Source of the DNA: Scylla paramamosain
Lineage: Eukaryota > Arthropoda > Malacostraca > Decapoda > Portunidae
Direction of reading: 5' to 3'
Assembly: GCF_035594125.1 (NCBI RefSeq)
Contig: NC_087185.1
Location: 9,874,501-9,938,500 of the forward strand
Length of the DNA: 64,000 nucleotides
The translations under genes and the position numbers were made by a program. The notes under the pieces were generated by a model. The model searched no databases. It was not told where the DNA came from and was given only the letters and a program-made list of their open reading frames with translations. This document shows, in pieces, positions 49,401-61,700 of the stretch; the first letter of the stretch is position 1; the number at the start of each line of letters is the position of its first letter.

Positions 49401-52400
49401 TTGAGTGTTTTTGATCATGTTATCTATAAAAACGCTTAAATACATGCAAAGAACCTGATATTTAGGAAACAAAAGGACATTACGAGAAACGTATATTATG
49501 AGTGTTTTTAAATTTGTTAAGTACCAAAAACCAAAAACCCACTCTTTATTTAGAAAAATAAATAAATAAAAAAAATAAAAAAATAGCAATTTTTTTTTTT
49601 TTTATTATTCATCTTCATAGGTACCGAAATGCCAAAATTCTGGGAAAATTCAAGGCAATTATATGATAAGAGAATATTATCAAAAAAGTTGATTTTAGCT
49701 TTTTTTTCGGACCCTAACCAAACCCTAAACTGCACGCAAAGCCTCCAATATAAAGACCTTATCAGAAATATTTCTTTTGAGTGTTTTTCAGCAAGTTAGG
49801 CACCAAAATGATAAATGATAAGGAACTCACTTGATATGGGAATCAAAAACAAAATTACTAAAAACGTGTCTTCCCAGTGTTTTACGCAGAAAAACGCTAA
49901 AATGGATGCAAACCAACCAATATCAAGAAAGAGAAAAAACATTACCAAAAAGGTATATTTTGAGTGTTTCTGAGCTTGTTACCTATAAAAAAAACGCTAA
50001 AATTGATACAAAGCACTCTATATTGGGAAAGAAAGGGACATTGCGGGAAAAGTGTATAATGAGTGTATTACAGTTCAAAAGAACACCAAGGCAAAAAACG
50101 CAAAAACTCGAGTATATGGAGAAGTTTCCTAGATACCAAAATGCTGAAACTCATGAATAACACTCTTAATTGAGAAACAGAACAACCTTACCAAATTCGT
50201 GTATTTTGAGTGTTTTTGATATTCTTAGTTACCAAAAAATACAAATTGCATGCGAAACCACCTTTATGTGAGAAAAAAATGACAATACCAGAAAAGTGTC
50301 TTTTAAGTGTTTTTGAGCGTGATAGGCAGTAAAGCACTAAAAAGCAGGGCAATCATATTTCATTGGAATAACACCAATTCATACAAAAAACTTGCCTTTA
50401 AGTGTTTTTGAGCTCCTTATATACAAAACTTCTAAAACGCATGGAAAACACCTTTTAAGGACAAACAGAATAACATTACCAAAAACATGTATTTTGAGTG
50501 TTTTTGATCATGTTATCTATAAAAACGCTTAAATCCATGCAAAGAACCTTATGTTTGGGAAACGAAAGGACATTACGAGAAACGTGTATTATGAGTGTTT
50601 TTAAGTTCCTCAAGTACATAAAAGCTAAATCCCACAAATAGCACTCTTTATTGAGAAAAAATAAATAAGTAATTAAAAAAAAAAGGATATTTTTTTTTGT
50701 TATTTATCTTCATAGGTACCGCGTTGCCAAAATTCTGGGAAAATTCAGGACAGTTATATGATAACAGAATATCATCAAAAAAGTTAATTTTAGCCTTTTT
50801 TTCGGACTTATGTACCAAACCCTAAAGTGCATGCAAAGCCTCCTATATGAGGAAATTAAACGACCTTATCAGAAATCTGTCTTTTGAGTGTTGTTCAGCA
50901 TGTTAGGCACCAAAACGATAAATAATAAGGAACTCACTCTATATGGGAATTCAAAACAAAATTACTGAATACTTGTCTTCTCAGTGTTTTACGTAGAAAA
51001 ACGCTAAAACGGATGCAAACCAACCAATATAAAGAAATAGAAAAACATTACCAAAAAGGTATATTTTGAGTGTTTTTGAGCTTGTTACCTATAAAAAACA
51101 CAAAAATTGATGCAAAGCACTCTATAATGGGAAAGAAAAGGACATTGCAAGAAAAGTGTATAATGAGTGTTTTATAGTTCAAAAGAAACAAAAAGAACCA
51201 CAAGGCAAAAAATGCAATAACTAGTGTATGTGAAGAAGTTTCGTAGATACCAAAATGCTTAAACTCATGAACAACACTCTTAATTGAGAAACAGGACAAT
51301 CTTACTAAATGCGTGTATTTTGAGTGCTTTTCACATTCTTAGTTACCAAAAGCCCAAATTGCATGCGAAACCAACTTTATGTGGGAAAAAAAATGACATT
51401 ACCAGAAAAATGTCTTTTGAGTGTTTTTGAGCGTGTTAGGCAATAAATCACTAAAAAGCAGGGCAATCACATTACATTCGAATAAAACCAATTTTTAACA
51501 AGAACTTGCCTTTAAGTGTTTTTGAGCTCCTTATATACCAAAACACTAAAATGCATGCAAAATACACTTTATGGTGAAACAGAATAACATTACCAAAAAC
51601 ATGTAATTTGAGTGTTTTTGATCATATTACCAATAAAAACGCTTAAATACTTGCAAGGAACCCTATTTTTGGGAAACGAAAGGACATTACGAGAAACGTG
51701 TATTATGAGTGTTTTTAAGTTCATTAACTACGAAAAAGGTAAAAGCCACAAATTACACTCTTTATTGAGAAAAAAAAATAATTAGATAAAAAAACACGAT
51801 ATTTTTAAAATTCTTATTCATCTTCACAGGTAACGAGGTGCCAAAATTCGGACAAAGTTCAGGAAATTATATGAAATAAGAACATTATCAAAATAGTTAA
51901 ATTTAGCTTTTTTTTCGGACTGTTATGTACCAAACCCCTAAAGTGCATGCAAAGCCACCTATATGGGGAAATTAAACGTCTTTGCCAGAAAACTGTCTTA
52001 TGAGTGTTTTTCAGTATGTTAGGAACCAACACGATAAAACCCAAGGAAGTCAATCTAAATGGGAATCCAAAACAAAATTACTGAAAACGTGTCTTTTTGG
52101 TGTTTTACGTAGAAAACGCTAAAACGGATGCAAACCAACCAAAATGAAGAAATATAATAACATTACCAAAAAAGGTATATTTTGAGTATTTTTTAAATTG
52201 TTACCTACAAAAAACGCGAAAATGGATGGAAAGCACTCTATATTGGGAAGCAAATGGACATTACGAGAAACGAGTATAATGAGTGTTTTATAGTTTCACA
52301 AGAACCACAAGGCAAAAAACGCAAATCTCGTGTATATAAAGAAGTTTGTTACATTCCAAAATGCTGAAACTCATGAATAAGACTTTTAATTGAGAAACAG

Positions 52401-52923
52401 AACTGTCTTACCAAATGTGAGTTTTTTTAATGTTTTTCACATTCTTAGTTACGAAAATCCGAAATTACAAGCGAAACTAGTTTTATGTGGGAAAAAATGA
52501 CATTACCAGAAAAGTGTCTTTTGAGTGTTTTAGAGCGTGATATGCAAGAAAGCACTAAAAATCAGAACAATAACATTACATGGGAATAAAACCAACTTTT
52601 ACCAAAAACATGCCTTTAAGTGTTTTTAACTCCTTACATAAGAAAATGCTAAAACGCATGCAAAACACCCTTTATGGATAAACAAAATAACATTACTAGA
52701 AACATGAATTTAAATTTTTTTTTGATAATGTTACCTATAAAAACGCTTAAATACATGCAAAGAACCCTATGTTTGTGAAACGAAAGGATATTACGAAAAT
52801 TATGTATTATGAGAGTTTTTAGGTTCCTTAAGTACCAAAAAGCTAAAACATACAAATAACACTCTTTATACAGAAAAAAATAAAAATAAATGAATATTTT
52901 TTTTTTTTCTATTCATCTACATT
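46461..52923 (-). repeat. U repeat copy A: six ten-mers, 6.46 kb, minus orientation
   Basis: Starts abruptly with GGTACCGAGATGCTAAAATT (reverse complement of c'). The a' monomers start (minus strand) near 46696, 47697, 48815, 49903, 51010 and 52125, so the six ten-mers are about 1.00, 1.12, 1.09, 1.11, 1.11 and 1.03 kb. The same six, with the same private variants, recur in the next two copies. Variable homopolymers: the A-run near 47515 is 14 long and the T-run near 48484 is 17 long. No gene; the minus and plus frames in it recur only because the DNA does. Confidence 0.93.
49501..50191 (-). repeat. 691-bp segment present in U copies A and C, deleted in B
   Basis: Contains, on the minus strand, the end of c'', d'', e'', a', b', c' and the start of d': close to one five-mer block plus the c' and d'' inserts. 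In copy B the flanks ATATTATG and CAAATTCGTG are joined directly (55973/55974). Copy C keeps the segment at about 61754-62446. Confidence 0.92.
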
Positions 52924-55900
52924 GGTACCGAGATGCTAAAATTCTAGCAAAACTCAGGGAAATTAGGTAAAGAAAAAAAAATAGCAAAAAAATATAATTT
53001 TAGCTTTTTTCCGGAGTTATGTACCAAACCCTAAAGTGCATGCAAAGCCACCTATATGGGAAAATTACACGACTTTACCAGAAACCTGTACCAGAAGCAA
53101 TTTCAACAATATTACTGAAAACGAGTCTTTTCAGAGATTTACGATGAAAAACGCTAAAACGGATGCAAACCAACCAATATGAAAAAATAGAAAAACATTA
53201 CCAAAAAGATATATTTTGAGTGTTTTTAAGCTTGTTACCTACAAAAAAATGCAAAAATGGATGGAAAGCACTCTATATTAGGAAACAAAAGAACATTACG
53301 AGAAATAAGAAATAATGAGTGTTTTATAGTTTCAAAAGAACCACAAGGCAATAAACGCAAAAACTCGTGTATATAGAGAAGTTTCTTACAAACCAAAATG
53401 ATGAAATGCATGAATAACACTTTTAATCGAGAAAGAGAACTACCCTTACCAAATTGTGAATTTTGAGTGTTTTTCACATTATTAGTTACGAAATTGCCAA
53501 ATTACATGCGAAACTAGCTTTATGTGGGAAAAAAATGACATTACCAGAAAAATGTCTTTTGAGTGTTTTTGAGCGTGATATGCAACAAAGCACTAAAAAG
53601 CAGAACAATCACATTACTTAGGAATAAAACCAACTTTTACGAAGAACTTGCCTTTAAGTGTTTTTTAACTCCTTACATACCAAAACGCTAAAACGCATGT
53701 AAAACATCCTTTATGGAGAAACAGAATAACATTACAAAAAATATGTATTTTGAGTGTTTTTGATCACGTTACCTATAAAAACGCTTAAATACATGTAAAG
53801 AACCCTATGTTTGTATAAGAAAAGGACATTACGAAAATCGTGTATTATGAGTGTTTTTAAGTTCCTTAAGTACCAAAAAGCTAACACTTACAAATAACAC
53901 TTTATAGAGAAATTTTCTTATTCATCTTTATAGGTACCGAGATACCAAAATTCTGGAAAAAATTCAGGGAAATTTTGTAAAAAAAAAAAAAAAAAATCAT
54001 TATAAAAAATATAATTTTAGCTTTTTTCCGGAGTTATGTACCAAACCCTGAGGTGCATGCAAAGCCACCTATATGGAGAAATTACTCAACTTTACCGGAA
54101 ACCTGTCTTTTGAGTGTTTTTTTTTCAGCAATTTCAACAATATTTACGTAGAAAAACGCTAAAACGGATGCAAACCAACCAATATGAAGAAATAGAATAA
54201 CATTACCAAAAAGATATGTTTTGATGTGTTTTTGAGCTTGTTACCTACAAAAAAATGCGAAAATGGATGAAACGCACTCTATATTAGGAAAGAAAAGGAC
54301 ATTACGAGAAACGTGTATAATGAGTGTTTTATAGTTTCACAAGAACCACAAGGCAAACAACTCAAAAACTTGTGTACATAAAGAAGTTTCTTATATACCA
54401 AAATGCTGAAACTCATGAATAAGACTTTTAATTGAGAAACAGATCTACCTTACTAAATGCCTGTATTTTGAGTGTTTTTCACATTCTTAGTTACCAAAAC
54501 TCCAAATTCCATGCGAAACTATCTTTATGTGGGAAAAAAATAATATTACCAGAAAATGTCTTTCGAGTGTTTTTGAGCGTGTTAGGCAATAAATCACTAA
54601 AAAGCAGGGAAATCACATTACATGGGAATAAAACCAACTTTTACCAAGAACTTGCCTTTAGGTGTTTTTGAGCTCATTACATACCAAAACTCTAAAACGC
54701 ATGCAAAACACCTTTTTATGGACAAACAGAATAACATTACCAAAAACATGTATTTTGAGTGTTTTTGATCATGTTATCTATAAAAACGCTTAAATACATG
54801 CAAAGAATCTTATGTTTGGGAAACGAAAGGACATTACGAGAAATATGTATTATGAGTGTTTTTTTAGTTCCTTAAATACCAAAAAGCTAAAACCCACAAA
54901 TAACACTCTTTATTTAGAAAAATAAATAAATAAAAAAATAAAAAATAGGATTTTTTTTTTTTTTTTTTTTTTTGTTATTCATCGTCATAGGTACCGAGAT
55001 ACCAAAATTCTGGGAAAATTCCGGGCTATTATATGATGAAAGAAAATGATCAAAAAAGTTAATTTTAGCTTTTTTTTCGGACTGTTATATACCAAACCCT
55101 AAAGTGCATGCAAAGCCTCCTATATAAGGAAATTAAACGACCTTAAAAGAAATGTGTCTTTTGAGTGTTTTTCAGAATGTTAGGCACCGAAACGATAAAT
55201 AAATAAGGAACTCACTCTATATGGGAATCCAAAACAAAATTACTGAAAACATGTCTTTTCACTGTTTTACGTACAAAAACGCTAAAACGGATGCAAACCA
55301 ACCAATATAAAAAAAATAGAAAAACATTAACAAAAAGGTATATTTTGAGTGTTTTTGAGCTTGTTACCTACAAAAAACGCGAAAATTGATGCAAAGCACT
55401 ATATATTAGGAAATAAAAGGACATTGCAAGAAAAGTGTATAATGAGTGTTTTATAGTTCAAAAGAACCAAAAGGCAAAAAACGCAAAAACTTGTGGATAT
55501 GGAGAAGTTTCCTAGATACCAAAATGCTGAAACTCATGAATAACATTCCTAATTGAGAAACAGAACAACCTTACTATACGCGTGTATTTTGAGAGCTTTT
55601 CACATTCTTAGTTACCAAAACCCCAAATTGCATGCGAAACCAGCTTTATGTGAGAAAAAAATGACATTACCAGAAAAATGTCTTTTGAGTGTTTTTGAGC
55701 CTGATAGGCAATAAAGCACCAAAAAGCAGGGCAATTACATTACATTTGAATAAAACCAATTGTTATCAAGAACTTGCCTTTAAGTGTTTTTGAGCTCCTT
55801 GTATACTAAACCGCTAAAACGCAGGCAGAACGAACTTTATGAAGAAACAATAAAATTACCAAAAACATGTATTTTGAGTGTTTTTGATCATGTTATCTAT

Positions 55901-58706
55901 AAAAACGCTTAAATACATGCAAAGAACCTGATATTTAGGAAACAAAAGGACATTACGAGAAACGTATATTATGCAAATTCGTGTATTTTGAGTGTTTTTG
56001 ATATTCTTAGTTACCAAAAAATACAAATTGCATGCGAAACCACCTTTATGTGAGAAAAAAATGACAATACCAGAAAAGTGTCTTTTAAGTGTTTTTGAGC
56101 GTGATAGGCAGTAAAGCACTAAAAAGCAGGGCAATCATATTTCATTGGAATAACACCAATTCATACAAAAAACTTGCCTTTAAGTGTTTTTGAGCTCCTT
56201 ATATACAAAACTTCTAAAACGCATGGAAAACACCTTTTAAGGACAAACAGAATAACATTACCAAAAACATGTATTTTGAGTGTTTTTGATCATGTTATCT
56301 ATAAAAACGCTTAAATCCATGCAAAGAACCTTATGTTTGGGAAACGAAAGGACATTACGAGAAACGTGTATTATGAGTGTTTTTAAGTTCCTCAAGTACA
56401 TAAAAGCTAAATCCCACAAATAGCACTCTTTATTGAGAAAAAATAAATAAGTAAATAAAAAAATAGGATTTTTTTTTTTTGTTATTTATCTTCATAGGTA
56501 CCGCGTTGCCAAAATTCTGGGAAAATTCAGGACAGTTATATGATAACAGAATATCATCAAAAAAGTTAATTTTAGCCTTTTTTTCGGACTTATGTACCAA
56601 ACCCTAAAGTGCATGCAAAGCCTCCTATATGAGGAAATTAAACGACCTTATCAGAAATCTGTCTTTTGAGTGTTGTTCAGCATGTTAGGCACCAAAACGA
56701 TAAATAATAAGGAACTCACTCTATATGGGAATTCAAAACAAAATTACTGAATACTTGTCTTCTCAGTGTTTTACGTAGAAAAACGCTAAAACGGATGCAA
56801 ACCAACCAATATAAAGAAATAGAAAAACATTACCAAAAAGGTATATTTTGAGTGTTTTTGAGCTTGTTACCTATAAAAAACACAAAAATTGATGCAAAGC
56901 ACTCTATAATGGGAAAGAAAAGGACATTGCAAGAAAAGTGTATAATGAGTGTTTTATAGTTCAAAAGAAACAAAAAGAACCACAAGGCAAAAAATGCAAT
57001 AACTAGTGTATGTGAAGAAGTTTCGTAGATACCAAAATGCTTAAACTCATGAACAACACTCTTAATTGAGAAACAGGACAATCTTACTAAATGCGTGTAT
57101 TTTGAGTGCTTTTCACATTCTTAGTTACCAAAAGCCCAAATTGCATGCGAAACCAACTTTATGTGGGAAAAAAAATGACATTACCAGAAAAATGTCTTTT
57201 GAGTGTTTTTGAGCGTGTTAGGCAATAAATCACTAAAAAGCAGGGCAATCACATTACATTCGAATAAAACCAATTTTTAACAAGAACTTGCCTTTAAGTG
57301 TTTTTGAGCTCCTTATATACCAAAACACTAAAATGCATGCAAAATACACTTTATGGTGAAACAGAATAACATTACCAAAAACATGTAATTTGAGTGTTTT
57401 TGATCATATTACCAATAAAAACGCTTAAATACTTGCAAGGAACCCTATTTTTGGGAAACGAAAGGACATTACGAGAAACGTGTATTATGAGTGTTTTTAA
57501 GTTCATTAACTACGAAAAAGGTAAAAGCCACAAATTACACTCTTTATTGAGAAAAAAAAAATAAATAGATAAAAAAACACGATATTTTTAAAATTCTTAT
57601 TCATCTTCACAGGTAACGAGGTGCCAAAATTCGGACAAAGTTCAGGAAATTATATGAAATAAGAACATTATCAAAATAGTTAAATTTAGCTTTTTTTTCG
57701 GACTGTTATGTACCAAACCCCTAAAGTGCATGCAAAGCCACCTATATGGGGAAATTAAACGTCTTTGCCAGAAAACTGTCTTATGAGTGTTTTTCAGTAT
57801 GTTAGGAACCAACACGATAAAACCCAAGGAAGTCAATCTAAATGGGAATCCAAAACAAAATTACTGAAAACGTGTCTTTTTGGTGTTTTACGTAGAAAAC
57901 GCTAAAACGGATGCAAACCAACCAAAATGAAGAAATATAATAACATTACCAAAAAGGTATATTTTGAGTATTTTTTAAATTGTTACCTACAAAAAACGCG
58001 AAAATGGATGGAAAGCACTCTATATTGGGAAGCAAATGGACATTACGAGAAACGAGTATAATGAGTGTTTTATAGTTTCACAAGAACCACAAGGCAAAAA
58101 ACGCAAATCTCGTGTATATAAAGAAGTTTGTTACATTCCAAAATGCTGAAACTCATGAATAAGACTTTTAATTGAGAAACAGAACTGTCTTACCAAATGT
58201 GAGTTTTTTGAATGTTTTTCACATTCTTAGTTACGAAAATCCGAAATTACAAGCGAAACTAGTTTTATGTGGGAAAAAATGACATTACCAGAAAAGTGTC
58301 TTTTGAGTGTTTTAGAGCGTGATATGCAAGAAAGCACTAAAAATCAGAACAATAACATTACATGGGAATAAAACCAACTTTTACCAAAAACATGCCTTTA
58401 AGTGTTTTTAACTCCTTACATAAGAAAATGCTAAAACGCATGCAAAACACCCTTTATGGATAAACAAAATAACATTACTAGAAACATGAATTTAAATTTT
58501 TTTTTGATAATGTTACCTATAAAAACGCTTAAATACATGCAAAGAACCCTATGTTTGTGAAACGAAAGGATATTACGAAAATTATGTATTATGAGAGTTT
58601 TTAGGTTCCTTAAGTACCAAAAAGCTAAAACATACAAATAACACTCTTTATACAGAAAAAAATAAAAATAAATGAATATTTTTTTTTTTTTCTATTCATC
58701 TACATT
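52924..58706 (-). repeat. U repeat copy B, minus orientation, with 691-bp deletion
   Basis: A direct repeat of copy A (offset 6463 at its start, about 5782 after the deletion at 55973/55974). Outside the deletion the copies look identical over long stretches; differences I saw are mainly homopolymer lengths (A-run 18 versus 14; T-run 23 versus 17) and a few substitutions, such as TTTTTTGAATG near 58209 for TTTTTTTAATG near 52430. Confidence 0.93.
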
Positions 58707-61700
58707 GGTACCGAGATGCTAAAATTCTAGCAAAACTCAGGGAAATTAGGTAAAGAAAAAAAAAAATAGCAAAAAATATAATTTTAGCTTTTTTCCGGAG
58801 TTATGTACCAAACCCTAAAGTGCATGCAAAGCCACCTATATGGGAAAATTACACGACTTTACCAGAAACCTGTACCAGAAGCAATTTCAACAATATTACT
58901 GAAAACGAGTCTTTTCAGAGATTTACGATGAAAAACGCTAAAACGGATGCAAACCAACCAATATGAAAAAATAGAAAAACATTACCAAAAAGATATATTT
59001 TGAGTGTTTTTAAGCTTGTTACCTACAAAAAAATGCAAAAATGGATGGAAAGCACTCTATATTAGGAAACAAAAGAACATTACGAGAAATAAGAAATAAT
59101 GAGTGTTTTATAGTTTCAAAAGAACCACAAGGCAATAAACGCAAAAACTCGTGTATATAGAGAAGTTTCTTACAAACCAAAATGATGAAATGCATGAATA
59201 ACACTTTTAATCGAGAAAGAGAACTACCCTTACCAAATTGTGAATTTTGAGTGTTTTTCACATTATTAGTTACGAAATTGCCAAATTACATGCGAAACTA
59301 GCTTTATGTGGGAAAAAAATGACATTACCAGAAAAATGTCTTTTGAGTGTTTTTGAGCGTGATATGCAACAAAGCACTAAAAAGCAGAACAATCACATTA
59401 CTTAGGAATAAAACCAACTTTTACGAAGAACTTGCCTTTAAGTGTTTTTTAACTCCTTACATACCAAAACGCTAAAACGCATGTAAAACATCCTTTATGG
59501 AGAAACAGAATAACATTACAAAAAATATGTATTTTGAGTGTTTTTGATCACGTTACCTATAAAAACGCTTAAATACATGTAAAGAACCCTATGTTTGTAT
59601 AAGAAAAGGACATTACGAAAATCGTGTATTATGAGTGTTTTTAAGTTCCTTAAGTACCAAAAAGCTAACACTTACAAATAACACTTTATAGAGAAATTTT
59701 CTTATTCATCTTTATAGGTACCGAGATACCAAAATTCTGGAAAAAATTCAGGGAAATTTTGTAAAAAAAAAAAAAAAAAAAATCATTATAAAAAATATAA
59801 TTTTAGCTTTTTTCCGGAGTTATGTACCAAACCCTGAGGTGCATGCAAAGCCACCTATATGGAGAAATTACTCAACTTTACCGGAAACCTGTCTTTTGAG
59901 TGTTTTTTTTCAGCAATTTCAACAATATTTACGTAGAAAAACGCTAAAACGGATGCAAACCAACCAATATGAAGAAATAGAATAACATTACCAAAAAGAT
60001 ATGTTTTGATGTGTTTTTGAGCTTGTTACCTACAAAAAAATGCGAAAATGGATGAAACGCACTCTATATTAGGAAAGAAAAGGACATTACGAGAAACGTG
60101 TATAATGAGTGTTTTATAGTTTCACAAGAACCACAAGGCAAACAACTCAAAAACTTGTGTACATAAAGAAGTTTCTTATATACCAAAATGCTGAAACTCA
60201 TGAATAAGACTTTTAATTGAGAAACAGATCTACCTTACTAAATGCCTGTATTTTGAGTGTTTTTCACATTCTTAGTTACCAAAACTCCAAATTCCATGCG
60301 AAACTATCTTTATGTGGGAAAAAAATAATATTACCAGAAAATGTCTTTCGAGTGTTTTTGAGCGTGTTAGGCAATAAATCACTAAAAAGCAGGGAAATCA
60401 CATTACATGGGAATAAAACCAACTTTTACCAAGAACTTGCCTTTAGGTGTTTTTGAGCTCATTACATACCAAAACTCTAAAACGCATGCAAAACACCTTT
60501 TTATGGACAAACAGAATAACATTACCAAAAACATGTATTTTGAGTGTTTTTGATCATGTTATCTATAAAAACGCTTAAATACATGCAAAGAATCTTATGT
60601 TTGGGAAACGAAAGGACATTACGAGAAATATGTATTATGAGTGTTTTTTTAGTTCCTTAAATACCAAAAAGCTAAAACCCACAAATAACACTCTTTATTT
60701 AGAAAAATAAATAAATAAAAAAATAAAAAATAGGATTTTTTTTTTTTTTTTTTGTTATTCATCGTCATAGGTACCGAGATACCAAAATTCTGGGAAAATT
60801 CCGGGCTATTATATGATGAAAGAAAATGATCAAAAAAGTTAATTTTAGCTTTTTTTTCGGACTGTTATATACCAAACCCTAAAGTGCATGCAAAGCCTCC
60901 TATATAAGGAAATTAAACGACCTTAAAAGAAATGTGTCTTTTGAGTGTTTTTCAGAATGTTAGGCACCGAAACGATAAATAAATAAGGAACTCACTCTAT
61001 ATGGGAATCCAAAACAAAATTACTGAAAACATGTCTTTTCACTGTTTTACGTACAAAAACGCTAAAACGGATGCAAACCAACCAATATAAAAAAAATAGA
61101 AAAACATTAACAAAAAGGTATATTTTGAGTGTTTTTGAGCTTGTTACCTACAAAAAACGCGAAAATTGATGCAAAGCACTATATATTAGGAAATAAAAGG
61201 ACATTGCAAGAAAAGTGTATAATGAGTGTTTTATAGTTCAAAAGAACCAAAAGGCAAAAAACGCAAAAACTTGTGGATATGGAGAAGTTTCCTAGATACC
61301 AAAATGCTGAAACTCATGAATAACATTCCTAATTGAGAAACAGAACAACCTTACTATACGCGTGTATTTTGAGAGCTTTTCACATTCTTAGTTACCAAAA
61401 CCCCAAATTGCATGCGAAACCAGCTTTATGTGAGAAAAAAATGACATTACCAGAAAAATGTCTTTTGAGTGTTTTTGAGCCTGATAGGCAATAAAGCACC
61501 AAAAAGCAGGGCAATTACATTACATTTGAATAAAACCAATTGTTATCAAGAACTTGCCTTTAAGTGTTTTTGAGCTCCTTGTATACTAAACCGCTAAAAC
61601 GCAGGCAGAACGAACTTTATGAAGAAACAATAAAATTACCAAAAACATGTATTTTGAGTGTTTTTGATCATGTTATCTATAAAAACGCTTAAATACATGC

